Assembly: GCA_023411215.1 (NCBI GenBank)
Contig: JAEYOY010000078.1
Span: forward strand, 1 to 36,144
Length of the DNA stretch: 36,144 bases
Direction of reading: 5' to 3'
Source of the DNA: Bacillota bacterium
GTDB lineage: Bacteria > Bacillota > Clostridia > Lachnospirales > Lachnospiraceae
A model generated the notes under the pieces. The model saw only the letters and a program-made list of their open reading frames with translations. It made no database searches and had not been told where the DNA came from. This document shows, piece by piece, positions 15,878 to 24,226 of this stretch. The position numbers and the translations under genes are program-made. Each line of letters begins with the position of its first letter. The stretch's first letter is position 1.

Positions 15878-15898
15878 CTGTCTTCCTCCTTAATTCAT

Positions 15899-15931
15899 AC
15901 AAGCTGTTCATGGTAAAATGCATCAGCTTGT
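15899..15931 (-). promoter_or_regulatory. hairpin in the tyrS leader
   Basis: ACAAGCTG (15899-15906) pairs with CAGCTTGT (15924-15931), ending 10 bp before the tyrS ribosome binding site. It is too small for a T-box, and its role is unknown. Confidence 0.4.
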
Positions 15932-15949
15932 CAGTCTTTAACTAAAGAC

Positions 15950-15978
15950 ATTATAAATGATTGCCTTTTATTTTTCAA
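15950..15978 (-). promoter_or_regulatory. tyrS promoter
   Basis: On the minus strand TTGAAA (15978-15973), a 17-bp spacer and a perfect TATAAT (15955-15950). The leader is about 65 nt. Confidence 0.7.
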
Positions 15979-16091
15979 CAATAGAAAATAAACATGACAT
16001 TCTACTTGTTACAGTTCAGCCTATCCTGTTAAGAAGAAAACGAGGGAGGAAATGTTATTAAATATATTGTTTGATTTGTAATTAGTAAGCA

Positions 16092-16105
16092 ATGACATTT
16101 GTCAT
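16092..16105. promoter_or_regulatory. palindrome in the tyrS/ABC divergent spacer
   Basis: ATGACA and TGTCAT are separated by TT. It lies about 75 bp upstream of the ABC operon promoter. It could be an operator for the response regulator of the same operon, but that is only a guess. Confidence 0.35.
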
Positions 16106-16177
16106 AGTCGGATTATAACCGGAGTCACTTCCAAAGAAAGGTGAAACGGAGTATCCTATACATAAGAGAAACGGGAT

Positions 16178-16205
16178 TTGTTCTAAGAACCTGAGATAAT
16201 ATAAT
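16178..16205 (+). promoter_or_regulatory. promoter of the ABC export / two-component operon
   Basis: TTGTTC (16178-16183) and a perfect TATAAT (16200-16205) are 16 bp apart. An 11-bp palindrome, GTTCTAAGAAC (16180-16190), runs from the -35 into the spacer and could be a regulator site. Confidence 0.55.
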
Positions 16206-16232
16206 TGTTGTGAATAATTGGGAGGGCATCAA

Positions 16233-17180
16233 ATGACACAATGTGTTTCGGTACAAAATCTTACTAAGAAATACGGAGAGCTTACCGCGGTTGATAATCT
16301 GAGCTTTGAGGTAGAGAAGAATGAAATCTTTGGCCTGTTGGGACCGAACGGAGCAGGGAAATCAACAACCTTAAGTGTACTTACGACCTTATCTGATATG
16401 AATAAGGGAGATGTGGAGGTAAATGGCTATAATATTCGTAAGGACAAAATGAAGATTAAGCAGATCATCGGAATGGTACCTCAGGATATTGCAGTATATG
16501 AGCAGTTGTCAGCTCTGGAAAATGTCAAATTCTTCGCTTCACTTTATGGGCTTCGGGGTAAGAAACTGACCGGTGCTGCCGAGGAGGCATTGGAGTTTGT
16601 CGGACTGTCTGATCGGAAGAGTATGAAACCGAAGCAAATGTCCGGAGGTATGAAACGTAGATTGAATATAGCCTGTGGTATCGCTCATGAACCCCAGTTG
16701 ATTGTAATGGATGAACCTACGGTTGGTGTGGATGCTCAGTCCCGCGAACATATACTTAATTCCATACGGACTTTAAGAGACCGTGGTGCGACAGTAATCT
16801 ATACCTCTCATTATATGAATGAGGTGGAAGAGATCTGTGATCGAATTGCTATCATTGATAAAGGACAAATGATTGCCTGCGGTACGAAAGCAGAGTTAGT
16901 CTCCTTAGTTACGGATATCCAATCCATATATATTGAAACAAGGCTGACAGCAAGTGTAGACGAGGCAGATATTAGAAAGAAGCTGAAAACCATGCCAAAT
17001 GTAAGGGCAGTAGCCATGGTGGATAATACAGTCCGTATCGATGTATCCATCGAACAGAACAGTATAACCAGAATATTAGAACAATTTCTAACTTTAGGTA
17101 TGCCTATTTTTAATATCAAGGCAGAGGTTCCGAACCTTGATACTATGTTCCTGACCTTAACCGGTCATGAATTGCGTTAA
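16233..17180 (+). CDS. ABC transporter ATPase (ABC-2 exporter type)
   Basis: A 315-residue ATPase for an ABC-2 type exporter, of the drug/antibiotic resistance DrrA-like group. Walker A is GPNGAGKST (37-45), the Q-loop VPQDIAVYEQ, the signature SGGMKRR, Walker B LIVMDEPTVGVD, and the H-loop sits in YTSHYM. About 90 residues after the core form the regulatory C-terminal extension common in this group. The frame opens at a TTG (16218), but GGGAGGG lies before the ATG at 16233, which is chosen. It is the first gene of an operon with two permeases and a two-component system, the usual arrangement for an exporter induced by its own substrate, such as a peptide antibiotic or other envelope-active compound. 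Confidence 0.93.
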   Translation: MTQCVSVQNLTKKYGELTAVDNLSFEVEKNEIFGLLGPNGAGKSTTLSVLTTLSDMNKGDVEVNGYNIRKDKMKIKQIIGMVPQDIAVYEQLSALENVKFFASLYGLRGKKLTGAAEEALEFVGLSDRKSMKPKQMSGGMKRRLNIACGIAHEPQLIVMDEPTVGVDAQSREHILNSIRTLRDRGATVIYTSHYMNEVEEICDRIAIIDKGQMIACGTKAELVSLVTDIQSIYIETRLTASVDEADIRKKLKTMPNVRAVAMVDNTVRIDVSIEQNSITRILEQFLTLGMPIFNIKAEVPNLDTMFLTLTGHELR

Positions 17181-17182
17181 TA

Positions 17183-17385
17183 GATTGAAAAATCATAGAT
17201 TTTTCAATCGGCAAATTTGTGCTGCCGCCCAAATTCGCGGTCTTTGGCAGTATGTAGGATTAGTGTGGATTAAAAAGCAATCCCCAAAGTGAATTTTCAT
17301 TCACTTAGGAAGAAGCTGCGAAGTTTGCCCACCTGCGCAAACTTCTTGTTTTTCAGGGTTATGTACTGCATCGAAGATGCAGTAT
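17183..17385 (+). repeat. hairpin-rich intercistronic element, copy 1
   Basis: The 229-bp gap between the ATPase and the first permease contains five perfect small hairpins: 12 bp with a 3-nt loop (17183-17209), CGGCA/TGCCG (17209-17227), AAGTGAAT/ATTCACTT (17287-17306), GAAGTTTGC/GCAAACTTC (17320-17345) and TACTGCATC/GATGCAGTA (17364-17384). The last ~75 bp align well with 33404-33480 between kdpD and kdpE. It sits inside an operon and ends just before the next ribosome binding site, so it will be part of the mRNA. Confidence 0.75.
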
Positions 17386-17409
17386 GTTAATATCAAGTGG
17401 AGGGATATC

Positions 17410-18516
17410 ATGTTTAATATTATAATAAAAGAGACGAAGGAGTTTATTAGAGAAAAGACCTCTCTATTCTTCTTTATCCTATTTCCGGTTTTGCTGGTAT
17501 TCTTGTTGGGTAATCTACTAAATGAGACGGATATTGCAGAGAGTGCTATCGGTAAGCTTCAAATTGAGTATCAAATCGATACCGAAGATCCATATCAGGC
17601 AGCGGCAATAGAAGACTTTATTGCTGCAATGAACCAGGAAGCTACCGTTAACTTTCGCCGAACAGAAGATTTTGAAAAAGCTAAAGAGGCAGCAGGAGTG
17701 GATGATATTACCGCAGTCGTGATGTTTAGCGGCAATCCTTTAAAGATACAGGTATATGAAGGAACAGATCGTGTGAAAAACAGGACATTACAGGCTATAT
17801 TGAACGGATTTATTCAGAATAATAAGACTTTTACTGCGGTATATAACACAGCCCCGGAAATCCTTGCAGGGTTCAAGGCGGAGAATATTGATTATACCGT
17901 TGAGAAGGATCTTGGTGTGGAGCGCTCCATGATCGATTATTATGCGGTAACGATGGTAGTTATGATTTCATTTATGAGTATACTGGTAGGTGCCAATGTC
18001 TTTTTGTCAGAAAGAGAGAACAAGACTATCAATCGTATGATTATTGCACCGCAGAACAGAATATCAATGTTTTTGCAGAAGGTATGCGGAATGGCACCAC
18101 AGGCATTATTGCAAATATCACTTATTATGATACTAAGTGTGGTTGTATTTAAAGCCAGCTATGGAGCTACGCTGATCAGTAACCTCTACCTGTTTTTCTT
18201 GTTTTTTGTAATAACCTTTTGTATGTTATCACTCGGGGCAATCGTTGGATTACTCTTTAAGTTATCTCCTTTTGTTATTGTTATGCCGGTAGTTTGGATT
18301 ATGCTGTTCTTAGGCGGAACCTATCACAAGGAGGTTGATATAAAGGGGATTTCTGATATCATGCCAAATTACATCTTTCAGAAGGCTGCCTTTGACGTGG
18401 CGATTTTTAACCGCTATGAGCTGGCGAATAGGGTAATACTAGGATGTGTGCTGACAACATTCGCCGCATTGGCGGTAGGAGCTTATTTATTCTACCGCAA
18501 GGAGGAGGAGCGATGA
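17410..18516 (+). CDS. ABC-2 type permease, first subunit
   Basis: A 368-residue ABC-2 membrane subunit. One N-terminal transmembrane helix (FILFPVLLVFLLGNLL) is followed by a large extracytoplasmic domain of about 150 residues and then five further hydrophobic segments, the YhgE/DrrB-like layout. The charged SERENKTINRMIIAPQ loop just after the second helix is the coupling region facing the ATPase. The frame opens at 17377, but GGAGGG lies 6 bases before the ATG at 17410, which is the likely start. The stop overlaps the next permease by 4 bases (ATGA), so the two are coupled and probably form a heterodimer. The substrate is unknown. Confidence 0.9.
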   Translation: MFNIIIKETKEFIREKTSLFFFILFPVLLVFLLGNLLNETDIAESAIGKLQIEYQIDTEDPYQAAAIEDFIAAMNQEATVNFRRTEDFEKAKEAAGVDDITAVVMFSGNPLKIQVYEGTDRVKNRTLQAILNGFIQNNKTFTAVYNTAPEILAGFKAENIDYTVEKDLGVERSMIDYYAVTMVVMISFMSILVGANVFLSERENKTINRMIIAPQNRISMFLQKVCGMAPQALLQISLIMILSVVVFKASYGATLISNLYLFFLFFVITFCMLSLGAIVGLLFKLSPFVIVMPVVWIMLFLGGTYHKEVDIKGISDIMPNYIFQKAAFDVAIFNRYELANRVILGCVLTTFAALAVGAYLFYRKEEER

Positions 18517-19658
18517 AAAATATACTGATTTTAACAACATTGAATATAAAAAGGTATTATTATGCGGTTATTCTGTCTGTATTTGCAGCTGCAGTGCTTT
18601 CGCTGCTCCTATATTCCATGGGAAATGTGGTTTCTGACGCGACCTTAGCCAAGGTTAATGTGGGAGTAATCGATAATGATAAGAGTACTTTATCTGAGGA
18701 TTTCAAGAGATATATGACAGAAGACCTGAGCTATCAATTGATTGAAAATACTACCTATGATGAGTTGACAACAGAGTTGCTGGATAAGGATATTTCCGTT
18801 ATAATAGAGATACCGGAGAACTTTAAGAAGCTTATGTCAGAAGGTGATAGACCAAAGGTTATCATCACTTCTCTGGAGGATTATGAAAATACAGCCTTTG
18901 TAGAGGCATACATTAACAGCTACCTAAGCAGTATTCAGATACTGGCTGCCGGCTCAGGAGGCAATCAGGAAAGCTTTGACCAGCTTCTGACTGAGTACCT
19001 GACACAAGAAATGGCTCTGACTCAGACGGCTGCTGCCCAGGTAGATCAGGAAAAACTGATTGGTGAAAGCGGATTTATTAATTCGGTTGGCTTCTTCCTG
19101 ATGTTTATCTTCACGATCAGTGTCATATTGGGATTTATGGTCGTAGAGGATAAAATAACGGGAGTCTTCAATCGTATTCAGGTGACTCCGGTCAAACCGG
19201 TTCAATATATCATCGGCTCCGGTGTCTTTGGGATGGTTTTGTCCATCATTACGGTGGGGTTATTTGTATGGTTTATCTACTTAACGGATATTAAGACCGG
19301 AGTACCTTTGGGAACCATATTTTTCATGCTACTGTTGTTTTCCTTATACACAGTTGGCTTTTCCCTGCTGATTGCGCTGGCAACCAAATCGAAAAATGCG
19401 GTTACCGCGATTATCATCGGCTTTTCGACCATCGGATGTATTTTAGGCGGTGCATATTTTTCTCTGGATATGGCACCTGATTCCTTGCAGAAGATGGCGA
19501 GGATATTACCTCAATATTGGTTTATGGATGTCTTTCGCCGAATTCAGGCAGACCCGTTGGCAAATATCTACCCGAATGTCATTATTATTACCTTATTTAT
19601 TGTATTGTCCTTTTTGATCGGGGCAGTACTATTCTCGCAACAATATAAAAACAGCTAG
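18513..19658 (+). CDS. ABC-2 type permease, second subunit
   Basis: A 381-residue paralogue of the preceding permease with the same layout: an N-terminal helix (YYYAVILSVFAAAVLSLLL), an extracytoplasmic domain up to about residue 190, then FINSVGFFLMFIFTISVILGF and four more membrane segments. DKITGVFNRIQVTPVKP is the cytoplasmic coupling loop. The ATG at 18513 lies in the ATGA overlap with the upstream stop and is preceded by GGAGGAGGAG, so the longer frame (from 18444) is rejected. The histidine kinase follows 11 bp after the stop codon. The pair with one ATPase suggests an exporter of a lipophilic or peptide compound; nothing in the sequence names it. Confidence 0.9.
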   Translation: MKNILILTTLNIKRYYYAVILSVFAAAVLSLLLYSMGNVVSDATLAKVNVGVIDNDKSTLSEDFKRYMTEDLSYQLIENTTYDELTTELLDKDISVIIEIPENFKKLMSEGDRPKVIITSLEDYENTAFVEAYINSYLSSIQILAAGSGGNQESFDQLLTEYLTQEMALTQTAAAQVDQEKLIGESGFINSVGFFLMFIFTISVILGFMVVEDKITGVFNRIQVTPVKPVQYIIGSGVFGMVLSIITVGLFVWFIYLTDIKTGVPLGTIFFMLLLFSLYTVGFSLLIALATKSKNAVTAIIIGFSTIGCILGGAYFSLDMAPDSLQKMARILPQYWFMDVFRRIQADPLANIYPNVIIITLFIVLSFLIGAVLFSQQYKNS

Positions 19659-19669
19659 GCGGTACGGTT

Positions 19670-20782
19670 ATGGATAAGCCTTTCCTCTATTTTCTATTAA
19701 AAATAGTGGCAGCAATCACATCGGTATTATTGTTTTATTCTGCTAAGGTCGATATCACGGCTAATGTGATATCGACTCTTAGCTTTGCGTGCGTTTTTGT
19801 TTTAGAGCTGCTGCTGGCTCGTTTTCGCTATCATACAAAGCTGCTGAGAATTACAAGTACTTTATGTATTATTGCTTGCGTTGCATTAGGAGTAGATCGA
19901 CTATTTCCACTATTTATCGTACTACTGATCCATTTACTGGATATCACCCTGGATACCAGGATGTTCTATTATATTACAGTAGTAATTCTACTACTATCCT
20001 TTTTCATATTTCCCCCTAACATGACTTCATCACTTATTACCTTAATTCTCGTTTGCATGCTTTTGTTCTGCCGGTCTATTATTAATAAGCTTACTATGCT
20101 AATCGAGAAGAGTGACAGACAGCAGGAGCAGATCATAGAGCAGAACAAAAAAATAATGGATATGAAAAGTCTTCACAAGACATTAAAATATAATGCTTCC
20201 GTCGAGGAACGGAATCGAATTGCGGCTCGTATCCATGATCAGGTTGGACATGGTATCTCGGGAAGCATCATTATGCTGGAAGCTGCCTTGCTGCTGATGA
20301 AGGATAATCCGCTAAAAGCATCGGAGAGCGTTCAAAAAGCAGTGGTTAATCTAAGGGGAGGCGTTGATGAGATTCGCATGGCACTCCGTGAAGAGAGGGT
20401 GGAACGTTATCTGATTGGAATGAACGATATCAGTGCCATGCTGGAAGAATTTAAGGTCAGTTATAATAAGAATGTAAAACTAGCTACCTCTGGGAATCTT
20501 GATGCCATTAACCTGGAGATATGGTCCTGTGTACACGACAATACCAAGGAATGTCTGACTAATTTATTGAAGCATTCGAATGCAACAGAATTTAACCTTT
20601 CCATTGATGTCTATAAGAAGATCATCAAAGTGGAGTATAAGGATAACGGAAGCTCTATGGAGAGCTTCGAGAAGGGCCTGGGACTGGAGGCAATCGAAGA
20701 ACGGACGATTGGGGCGAAAGGGAAATGCTTCTTCCACAAAGGAGAACGAGGGTTCTCGGTGACTAATATATTTACATATTGA
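19670..20782 (+). CDS. NarL/LiaS-type sensor histidine kinase
   Basis: A 370-residue membrane histidine kinase. Residues 1-140 contain about five or six hydrophobic segments and almost no extracellular loop, as in intramembrane-sensing kinases that watch an ABC exporter. A short coiled coil (SDRQQEQIIEQNKKIMD) leads to the HisKA_3 dimerisation domain with H189 in RIAARIHDQVGHGISG. The HATPase domain follows, with the N-box region CVHDNTKECLTNLLKHS and KDNGSS as the D-box. The protein ends soon after GLGLEAIEERT. It starts 11 bp after the permease stop and precedes its response regulator. The last ~15 codons are duplicated as a relic near 30.5 kb. Confidence 0.9.
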   Translation: MDKPFLYFLLKIVAAITSVLLFYSAKVDITANVISTLSFACVFVLELLLARFRYHTKLLRITSTLCIIACVALGVDRLFPLFIVLLIHLLDITLDTRMFYYITVVILLLSFFIFPPNMTSSLITLILVCMLLFCRSIINKLTMLIEKSDRQQEQIIEQNKKIMDMKSLHKTLKYNASVEERNRIAARIHDQVGHGISGSIIMLEAALLLMKDNPLKASESVQKAVVNLRGGVDEIRMALREERVERYLIGMNDISAMLEEFKVSYNKNVKLATSGNLDAINLEIWSCVHDNTKECLTNLLKHSNATEFNLSIDVYKKIIKVEYKDNGSSMESFEKGLGLEAIEERTIGAKGKCFFHKGERGFSVTNIFTY

Positions 20783-20825
20783 TTTCTAGCAACAGCAATG
20801 TAGAAAAAGGATAGCTAAGAAATTG
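20738..20825. repeat. duplicated segment, left copy, part 1
   Basis: The end of the histidine kinase gene and the spacer after it align with 30497-30584 at a constant offset of 9759. Shared blocks include AAAGGAGAACGAG, CAG.AATGTA and AAGGATAG.TAAGAAA, with scattered substitutions. Confidence 0.8.
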
Positions 20826-20871
20826 ATCGTAAAGAAAGTGATAGCATAGAAAGTGATATGGGGTGGAATAT

Positions 20872-21495
20872 ATGATCAGAGTATTAATAGCCGATGATGA
20901 TGCAATTATTCGCGAAGGGCTAAAGATGATAATTGAGACGCAACAGGATCTGGAATTCTTGGGAGCTGCAGTGAACGGAGAAGAGGCATATCAGCTATGT
21001 AAGGAGCAAAAGCCTGACGTAGTTATGCTGGATATTCGTATGCCGATTATGGATGGGATTGAAGCAGCTAAGCGAATTCTTCTCGAGAAATTGTCGATGC
21101 CCTTATTGTTGACAACCTTTGATGAACCGGATTTGATTTTGAGGGCACTTCAGGCAGGAATCAACGGTTATATACTTAAGAATAGTCCGGCAGAACGAAT
21201 ACTGTCTGCAATTCGAGTAATACATACGGGTGGTACAGTATTGCAGCCAGATATACTGGAATTTATCCGAGGTAGAGTATCAAGTGGTCAATCCGGGAGT
21301 AATTTATTCGATATGCTTCTTTCACCCAGAGAGATGGAAATCGTTAAGCTGATTGCGGAAGGTCTATCCAATAAAGAAATCGGAGAGACGCTGTTTCTGA
21401 CCAATGGTACGATTCGTAATCATATCAGTACCATTCTGGAGAAAACCGGTTTAGAGCATAGAACGCAAATCGCTGTGAAATACCTTAAGAATTAG
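20872..21495 (+). CDS. NarL/LuxR-family response regulator
   Basis: A 207-residue DNA-binding response regulator. The receiver domain (1-120) has the acidic pocket DDD (8-10), phosphoacceptor D54 in VMLDIRMP, T/S at the switch position and K in YILKNSPAER. A LuxR-type helix-turn-helix (about 144-187, LSPREMEIVKLIAEGLSNKEI) ends the protein. The GTG at 20863 is possible, but GGGGTGG before the ATG at 20872 makes the latter the start. It pairs with the upstream histidine kinase and likely activates the exporter operon when the exported compound is sensed. The last 100 bases of the gene are duplicated, with a frameshift, just before kdpD at 30.6 kb. Confidence 0.92.
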   Translation: MIRVLIADDDAIIREGLKMIIETQQDLEFLGAAVNGEEAYQLCKEQKPDVVMLDIRMPIMDGIEAAKRILLEKLSMPLLLTTFDEPDLILRALQAGINGYILKNSPAERILSAIRVIHTGGTVLQPDILEFIRGRVSSGQSGSNLFDMLLSPREMEIVKLIAEGLSNKEIGETLFLTNGTIRNHISTILEKTGLEHRTQIAVKYLKN

Positions 21496-21566
21496 GAGAA
21501 GAGAAACCTGATTCATGCAGAGAGGATATCTTAAGATCTTCTTGGGTTATACGGCGAGGGTGGAGA
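21389..21566. repeat. duplicated segment, left copy, part 2
   Basis: The end of the response regulator, its spacer and the first codons of a kdpD copy align with 30601-30765 at offset about 9198. The longest identical stretches include AATCATATCAGTACCATTC, ACCGGTTTAGAGCA and ATTCATGCAGAGAGGA. Identity is roughly four bases in five. Confidence 0.9.
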
Positions 21567-21586
21567 GAGAAGGAGGAGAGAAATAA
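21515..21586 (+). pseudogene. relic of the 5' end of a kdpD gene
   Basis: The ATG at 21515 opens MQRGYLKIFLGYTARVER, which aligns with the true N-terminus of the intact KdpD at 30713 (MQRGHLKIFFGYAAGVGK). After about 17 codons the similarity stops and the frame runs through a terminator stem to a TAA at 21584. The upstream spacer including the weak ribosome binding site is also conserved between both loci. The relic lacks the Walker A lysine and everything after it, so no function is expected. Confidence 0.85.
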
Positions 21587-21610
21587 AATTCTCTCCTCCT
21601 TCTCTTTTTT
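21566..21610 (+). terminator. strong terminator ending the exporter operon
   Basis: A perfect 15-bp stem (arms AGAGAAGGAGGAGAG, 21566-21580, and its complement 21591-21605), a 10-nt loop and a T-run. It begins exactly where the kdpD homology of the left duplicated copy ends. Confidence 0.92.
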
Positions 21611-21720
21611 ATACAAATAAATTCTCTGAGAATGTCCTAATTCAATTATTTGTAGTCTATCTATAATGGATGCGGTAAAATCATCTAGTGAATTTAACTA
21701 AAATAACCAGTTTATTGCAC

Positions 21721-21779
21721 ATTTTTACATATAGACATTACAAAACTCCATTTATATACCAAATTTTACATGCTACAAT
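21721..21779 (+). promoter_or_regulatory. promoter region of the sugar operon with direct repeats
   Basis: A -10 TACAAT (21774-21779) with a weak -35 TTTATA (17 bp apart). The direct repeats ATTTTTACAT (21721-21730) and AATTTTACAT (21762-21771) have start points 41 bp apart, close to four helical turns. Together with an AraC regulator in the same island this suggests an activator-dependent promoter. Confidence 0.35.
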
Positions 21780-21825
21780 AAATTCAGTTCTTATAGAACA
21801 AACGTTTAGAGGAGGATTGAATTAT

Positions 21826-23160
21826 ATGAAGAAAAAATTATTAAGTATTGTTTTGGTTTTATCAATGACAGTTTCCCTTTTGGTTGGTTGTGGAACAAAC
21901 ACAACAAAAACATCAAGTGATACACCGAGTACCACGGACACAGATACACCGGCAGCTACAAAAGCACCTGCAAAGGAAGCTACTTTTGCACCGAGCGAAG
22001 GAGTAACAATTTCTTATGGATTATGGGATTCAAATCAGGCGGCTCTAATTCAGCAGCTTGCAGATAGTTTTGAAGCCGAAACCAATATTCATGTAGACAT
22101 TCAGATTAATGGATGGTCAGATTATTGGACAGCATTAGAGGCTGCAGCAACCGGCGGATCCTTACCGGATACCTTCTGGATGCATTCCAATAATATCTAT
22201 TATTATGCAGCTAATGATCAGCTCTTGGATTTGACCAGTTATATCGATAACAGCGAAACGATTGATTTAATGAATTATCCGATCGGATTAGGTCAGATTT
22301 ATAACTTGAATGGTAAACAATATGGAATTCCAAAGGATTTTGATACGATTGGGTTATGGTACAACAAGACTATGTTTGACGCTGCCGGAGTAGCTTACCC
22401 GGATGAGACCTGGACTTGGGATGATATGAAAGCCGCAGCTAAGAAGTTAACAAAAGAGGATGGTTCTCAGTATGGAGTGCTGTCACCTCTTCACAGTCAG
22501 GAAGGATATTATAACTTTGTATATCAGAATGGTGGAACCATTGTGACCGCGGATAAAAAATCCGGTTATGATGACCCGAAGACAATTGAGGCAATAGAAT
22601 ATTGTTTTAACCTTGTAAGAGAGGGTCTATCGCCTGCAATTACGGACGATGCTGCTAGAGGTGAGGCTTTTCAGAATGGGTTAGTCGCTATGGCATTATT
22701 TGGTTCCTGGAACTTATCGGGTTTTGCAGCAAATGATTATATCGTAAAGAATTGTGATGTAGCAGTGTTACCGAAATCAAATGACGGTGGTCGGGCATCG
22801 ATATTCAATGGACTGGGAAATGCGATTGCAGCAAATACAAAGCACCCGGACGAAGCCTGGAAATGGATTGAGTACTTAAGCAATGAAGCAGGTCAGAAGA
22901 AACAAGCAGAGCTTGGTATAGCGATTTCAGCATTCAATGGAACAGCGGATGCTTGGACAGCAGCATATCCGCAGTTTAATGTAAAGGCTTATTTGGATAT
23001 GGTTAACTATGCACAAATCAGACCTTATACGAATCAAACAAGTATATGGGAGGATAAAGCATATGAATTATTAACCGATGTTTATAACAATGGCGGTGAT
23101 GTTGCAGCAGCATGTAAGAGTGTAGCTACTATGATGAATGAGGCAATTGCTCAAGAATAA
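21826..23160 (+). CDS. CUT1 sugar ABC transporter substrate-binding lipoprotein
   Basis: A 444-residue extracellular solute-binding protein (family 1) anchored by a lipid. The signal sequence MKKKLLSIVLVLSMTVSLLV leads to a lipobox with C22 (LVGC). A Thr/Ser/Pro-rich linker of about 45 residues follows, and then the binding domain (ISYGLWDSNQAALIQQLADSF onwards). The frame extends to 21688, but GAGGAGG before the ATG at 21826 fixes the start. It is the first gene of an operon with two permeases and an alpha-galactosidase, so alpha-galactosides such as melibiose, raffinose or galactomannan oligosaccharides are the likely ligands; this comes from context, not from the binding site. Confidence 0.93.
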   Translation: MKKKLLSIVLVLSMTVSLLVGCGTNTTKTSSDTPSTTDTDTPAATKAPAKEATFAPSEGVTISYGLWDSNQAALIQQLADSFEAETNIHVDIQINGWSDYWTALEAAATGGSLPDTFWMHSNNIYYYAANDQLLDLTSYIDNSETIDLMNYPIGLGQIYNLNGKQYGIPKDFDTIGLWYNKTMFDAAGVAYPDETWTWDDMKAAAKKLTKEDGSQYGVLSPLHSQEGYYNFVYQNGGTIVTADKKSGYDDPKTIEAIEYCFNLVREGLSPAITDDAARGEAFQNGLVAMALFGSWNLSGFAANDYIVKNCDVAVLPKSNDGGRASIFNGLGNAIAANTKHPDEAWKWIEYLSNEAGQKKQAELGIAISAFNGTADAWTAAYPQFNVKAYLDMVNYAQIRPYTNQTSIWEDKAYELLTDVYNNGGDVAAACKSVATMMNEAIAQE

Positions 23161-23173
23161 AAATAAAAGGGCG

Positions 23174-23217
23174 GGGCTGTCGCATAATCAAGTTCATAAC
23201 TTATTGTGTGACAGCTC
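23174..23217 (+). promoter_or_regulatory. intercistronic hairpin after the binding-protein gene
   Basis: GGGCTGTCGCA pairs with TGTGACAGCTC, allowing G-U pairs, and an inner AAGTT/AACTT stem closes a 3-nt loop. No T-run follows. Such stem-loops after binding-protein genes usually stabilise the upstream mRNA or partly terminate, so that more binding protein than permease is made. Confidence 0.6.
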
Positions 23218-23290
23218 TGTAACTTTCCTAGCATGGGTGCAGTCTACTGCAATTGGATAACATTATATGATAAGGTTTTAGGAGGTTGAA

Positions 23291-24217
23291 ATGACTGTAG
23301 ATAATAAGCATGAGACCAGGAAAAGAAGAATTGGGCGCAGTGTCTTAAATGAGTGGAAGTGGGCATATATCATGATTGCACCAACAATGATCGGACTTTT
23401 CATATTAAATATCATTCCGATTATACAAACTATATATTTAAGCTTTTTTAAGAGCGGTGCCTTTGGAAAGGGAAATATCTATGTAGGCATTGCTAATTAT
23501 ACCAAAATGTTTTCTGATGTACAAACTTGGTATGCTGTGCGAAATACACTAATTTATACCTGTTTGGTGGTTCCGTTAACGATGATAATTGCTTTGATTA
23601 TTGCAGTTATTTTGAATATGAGGATCAGGGGTAAAAATATCTATAGAACCATATATTTTATACCGATGGTAGCGGCACCTGCTGCAGTTACAATGGTATG
23701 GAATTGGTTATATAATTATAATTTCGGTTTTATTAATCATATATTAATTCGTTTTGGTTTGGATAAAGTAAAATGGACAGAAAACCCTAGAATCTCATTA
23801 AGCTCAATTGCTGTGATAGGTATATGGAGTTTAATTGGATATTGTATGGTAATTTTATTAGCCGGTTTGCAAGAAATACCAAGAGATTTTTATGAAGCAA
23901 GTAATATTGACGGTGCTTCTGCATTAAATCAATTTTTCAACATTACATTACCACTGGTATCTCCGACATTATTTTTTGTGGCAGTTACCAGTATTATTAC
24001 TACAATGCAGGTGTTTGATGTTATCTATATGATGATTGATGTAGCCAATCCAGCATATAACAGCACGGTATCGTTGGTTTATCTGTTTTATAATAATTCC
24101 TTTAAGTATACGAATAAAGGTTATGGCTCAGCAGTCGTAGTATTACTTTTAGCAATTATTATGCTGATTACAGTAATTCAAATGAAGGCCCAAAAGAAAT
24201 GGGTAAAGTATATGTAG
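23291..24217 (+). CDS. CUT1 sugar ABC transporter permease, MalF/UgpA type
   Basis: A 308-residue inner-membrane permease with six membrane segments, the first in YIMIAPTMIGLFILNIIPII. The EAA loop that docks the ATPase is visible as EASNIDGASALNQFFNITLPLVSPT. GGAGGTT before the ATG supports the start. It forms a heterodimer with the next gene product. No ATPase gene is present in the operon; Firmicutes CUT1 systems commonly borrow a shared MsmK-type ATPase encoded elsewhere. The stop lies 9 bp before the start of the next permease. Confidence 0.93.
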   Translation: MTVDNKHETRKRRIGRSVLNEWKWAYIMIAPTMIGLFILNIIPIIQTIYLSFFKSGAFGKGNIYVGIANYTKMFSDVQTWYAVRNTLIYTCLVVPLTMIIALIIAVILNMRIRGKNIYRTIYFIPMVAAPAAVTMVWNWLYNYNFGFINHILIRFGLDKVKWTENPRISLSSIAVIGIWSLIGYCMVILLAGLQEIPRDFYEASNIDGASALNQFFNITLPLVSPTLFFVAVTSIITTMQVFDVIYMMIDVANPAYNSTVSLVYLFYNNSFKYTNKGYGSAVVVLLLAIIMLITVIQMKAQKKWVKYM

Positions 24218-24226
24218 GAGAAAGGT

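Noticed and set aside
15878..16232. T-box riboswitch for tyrS
   Set aside because: No T-box consensus or specifier stem on the minus strand; only one 8-bp hairpin and a short leader.
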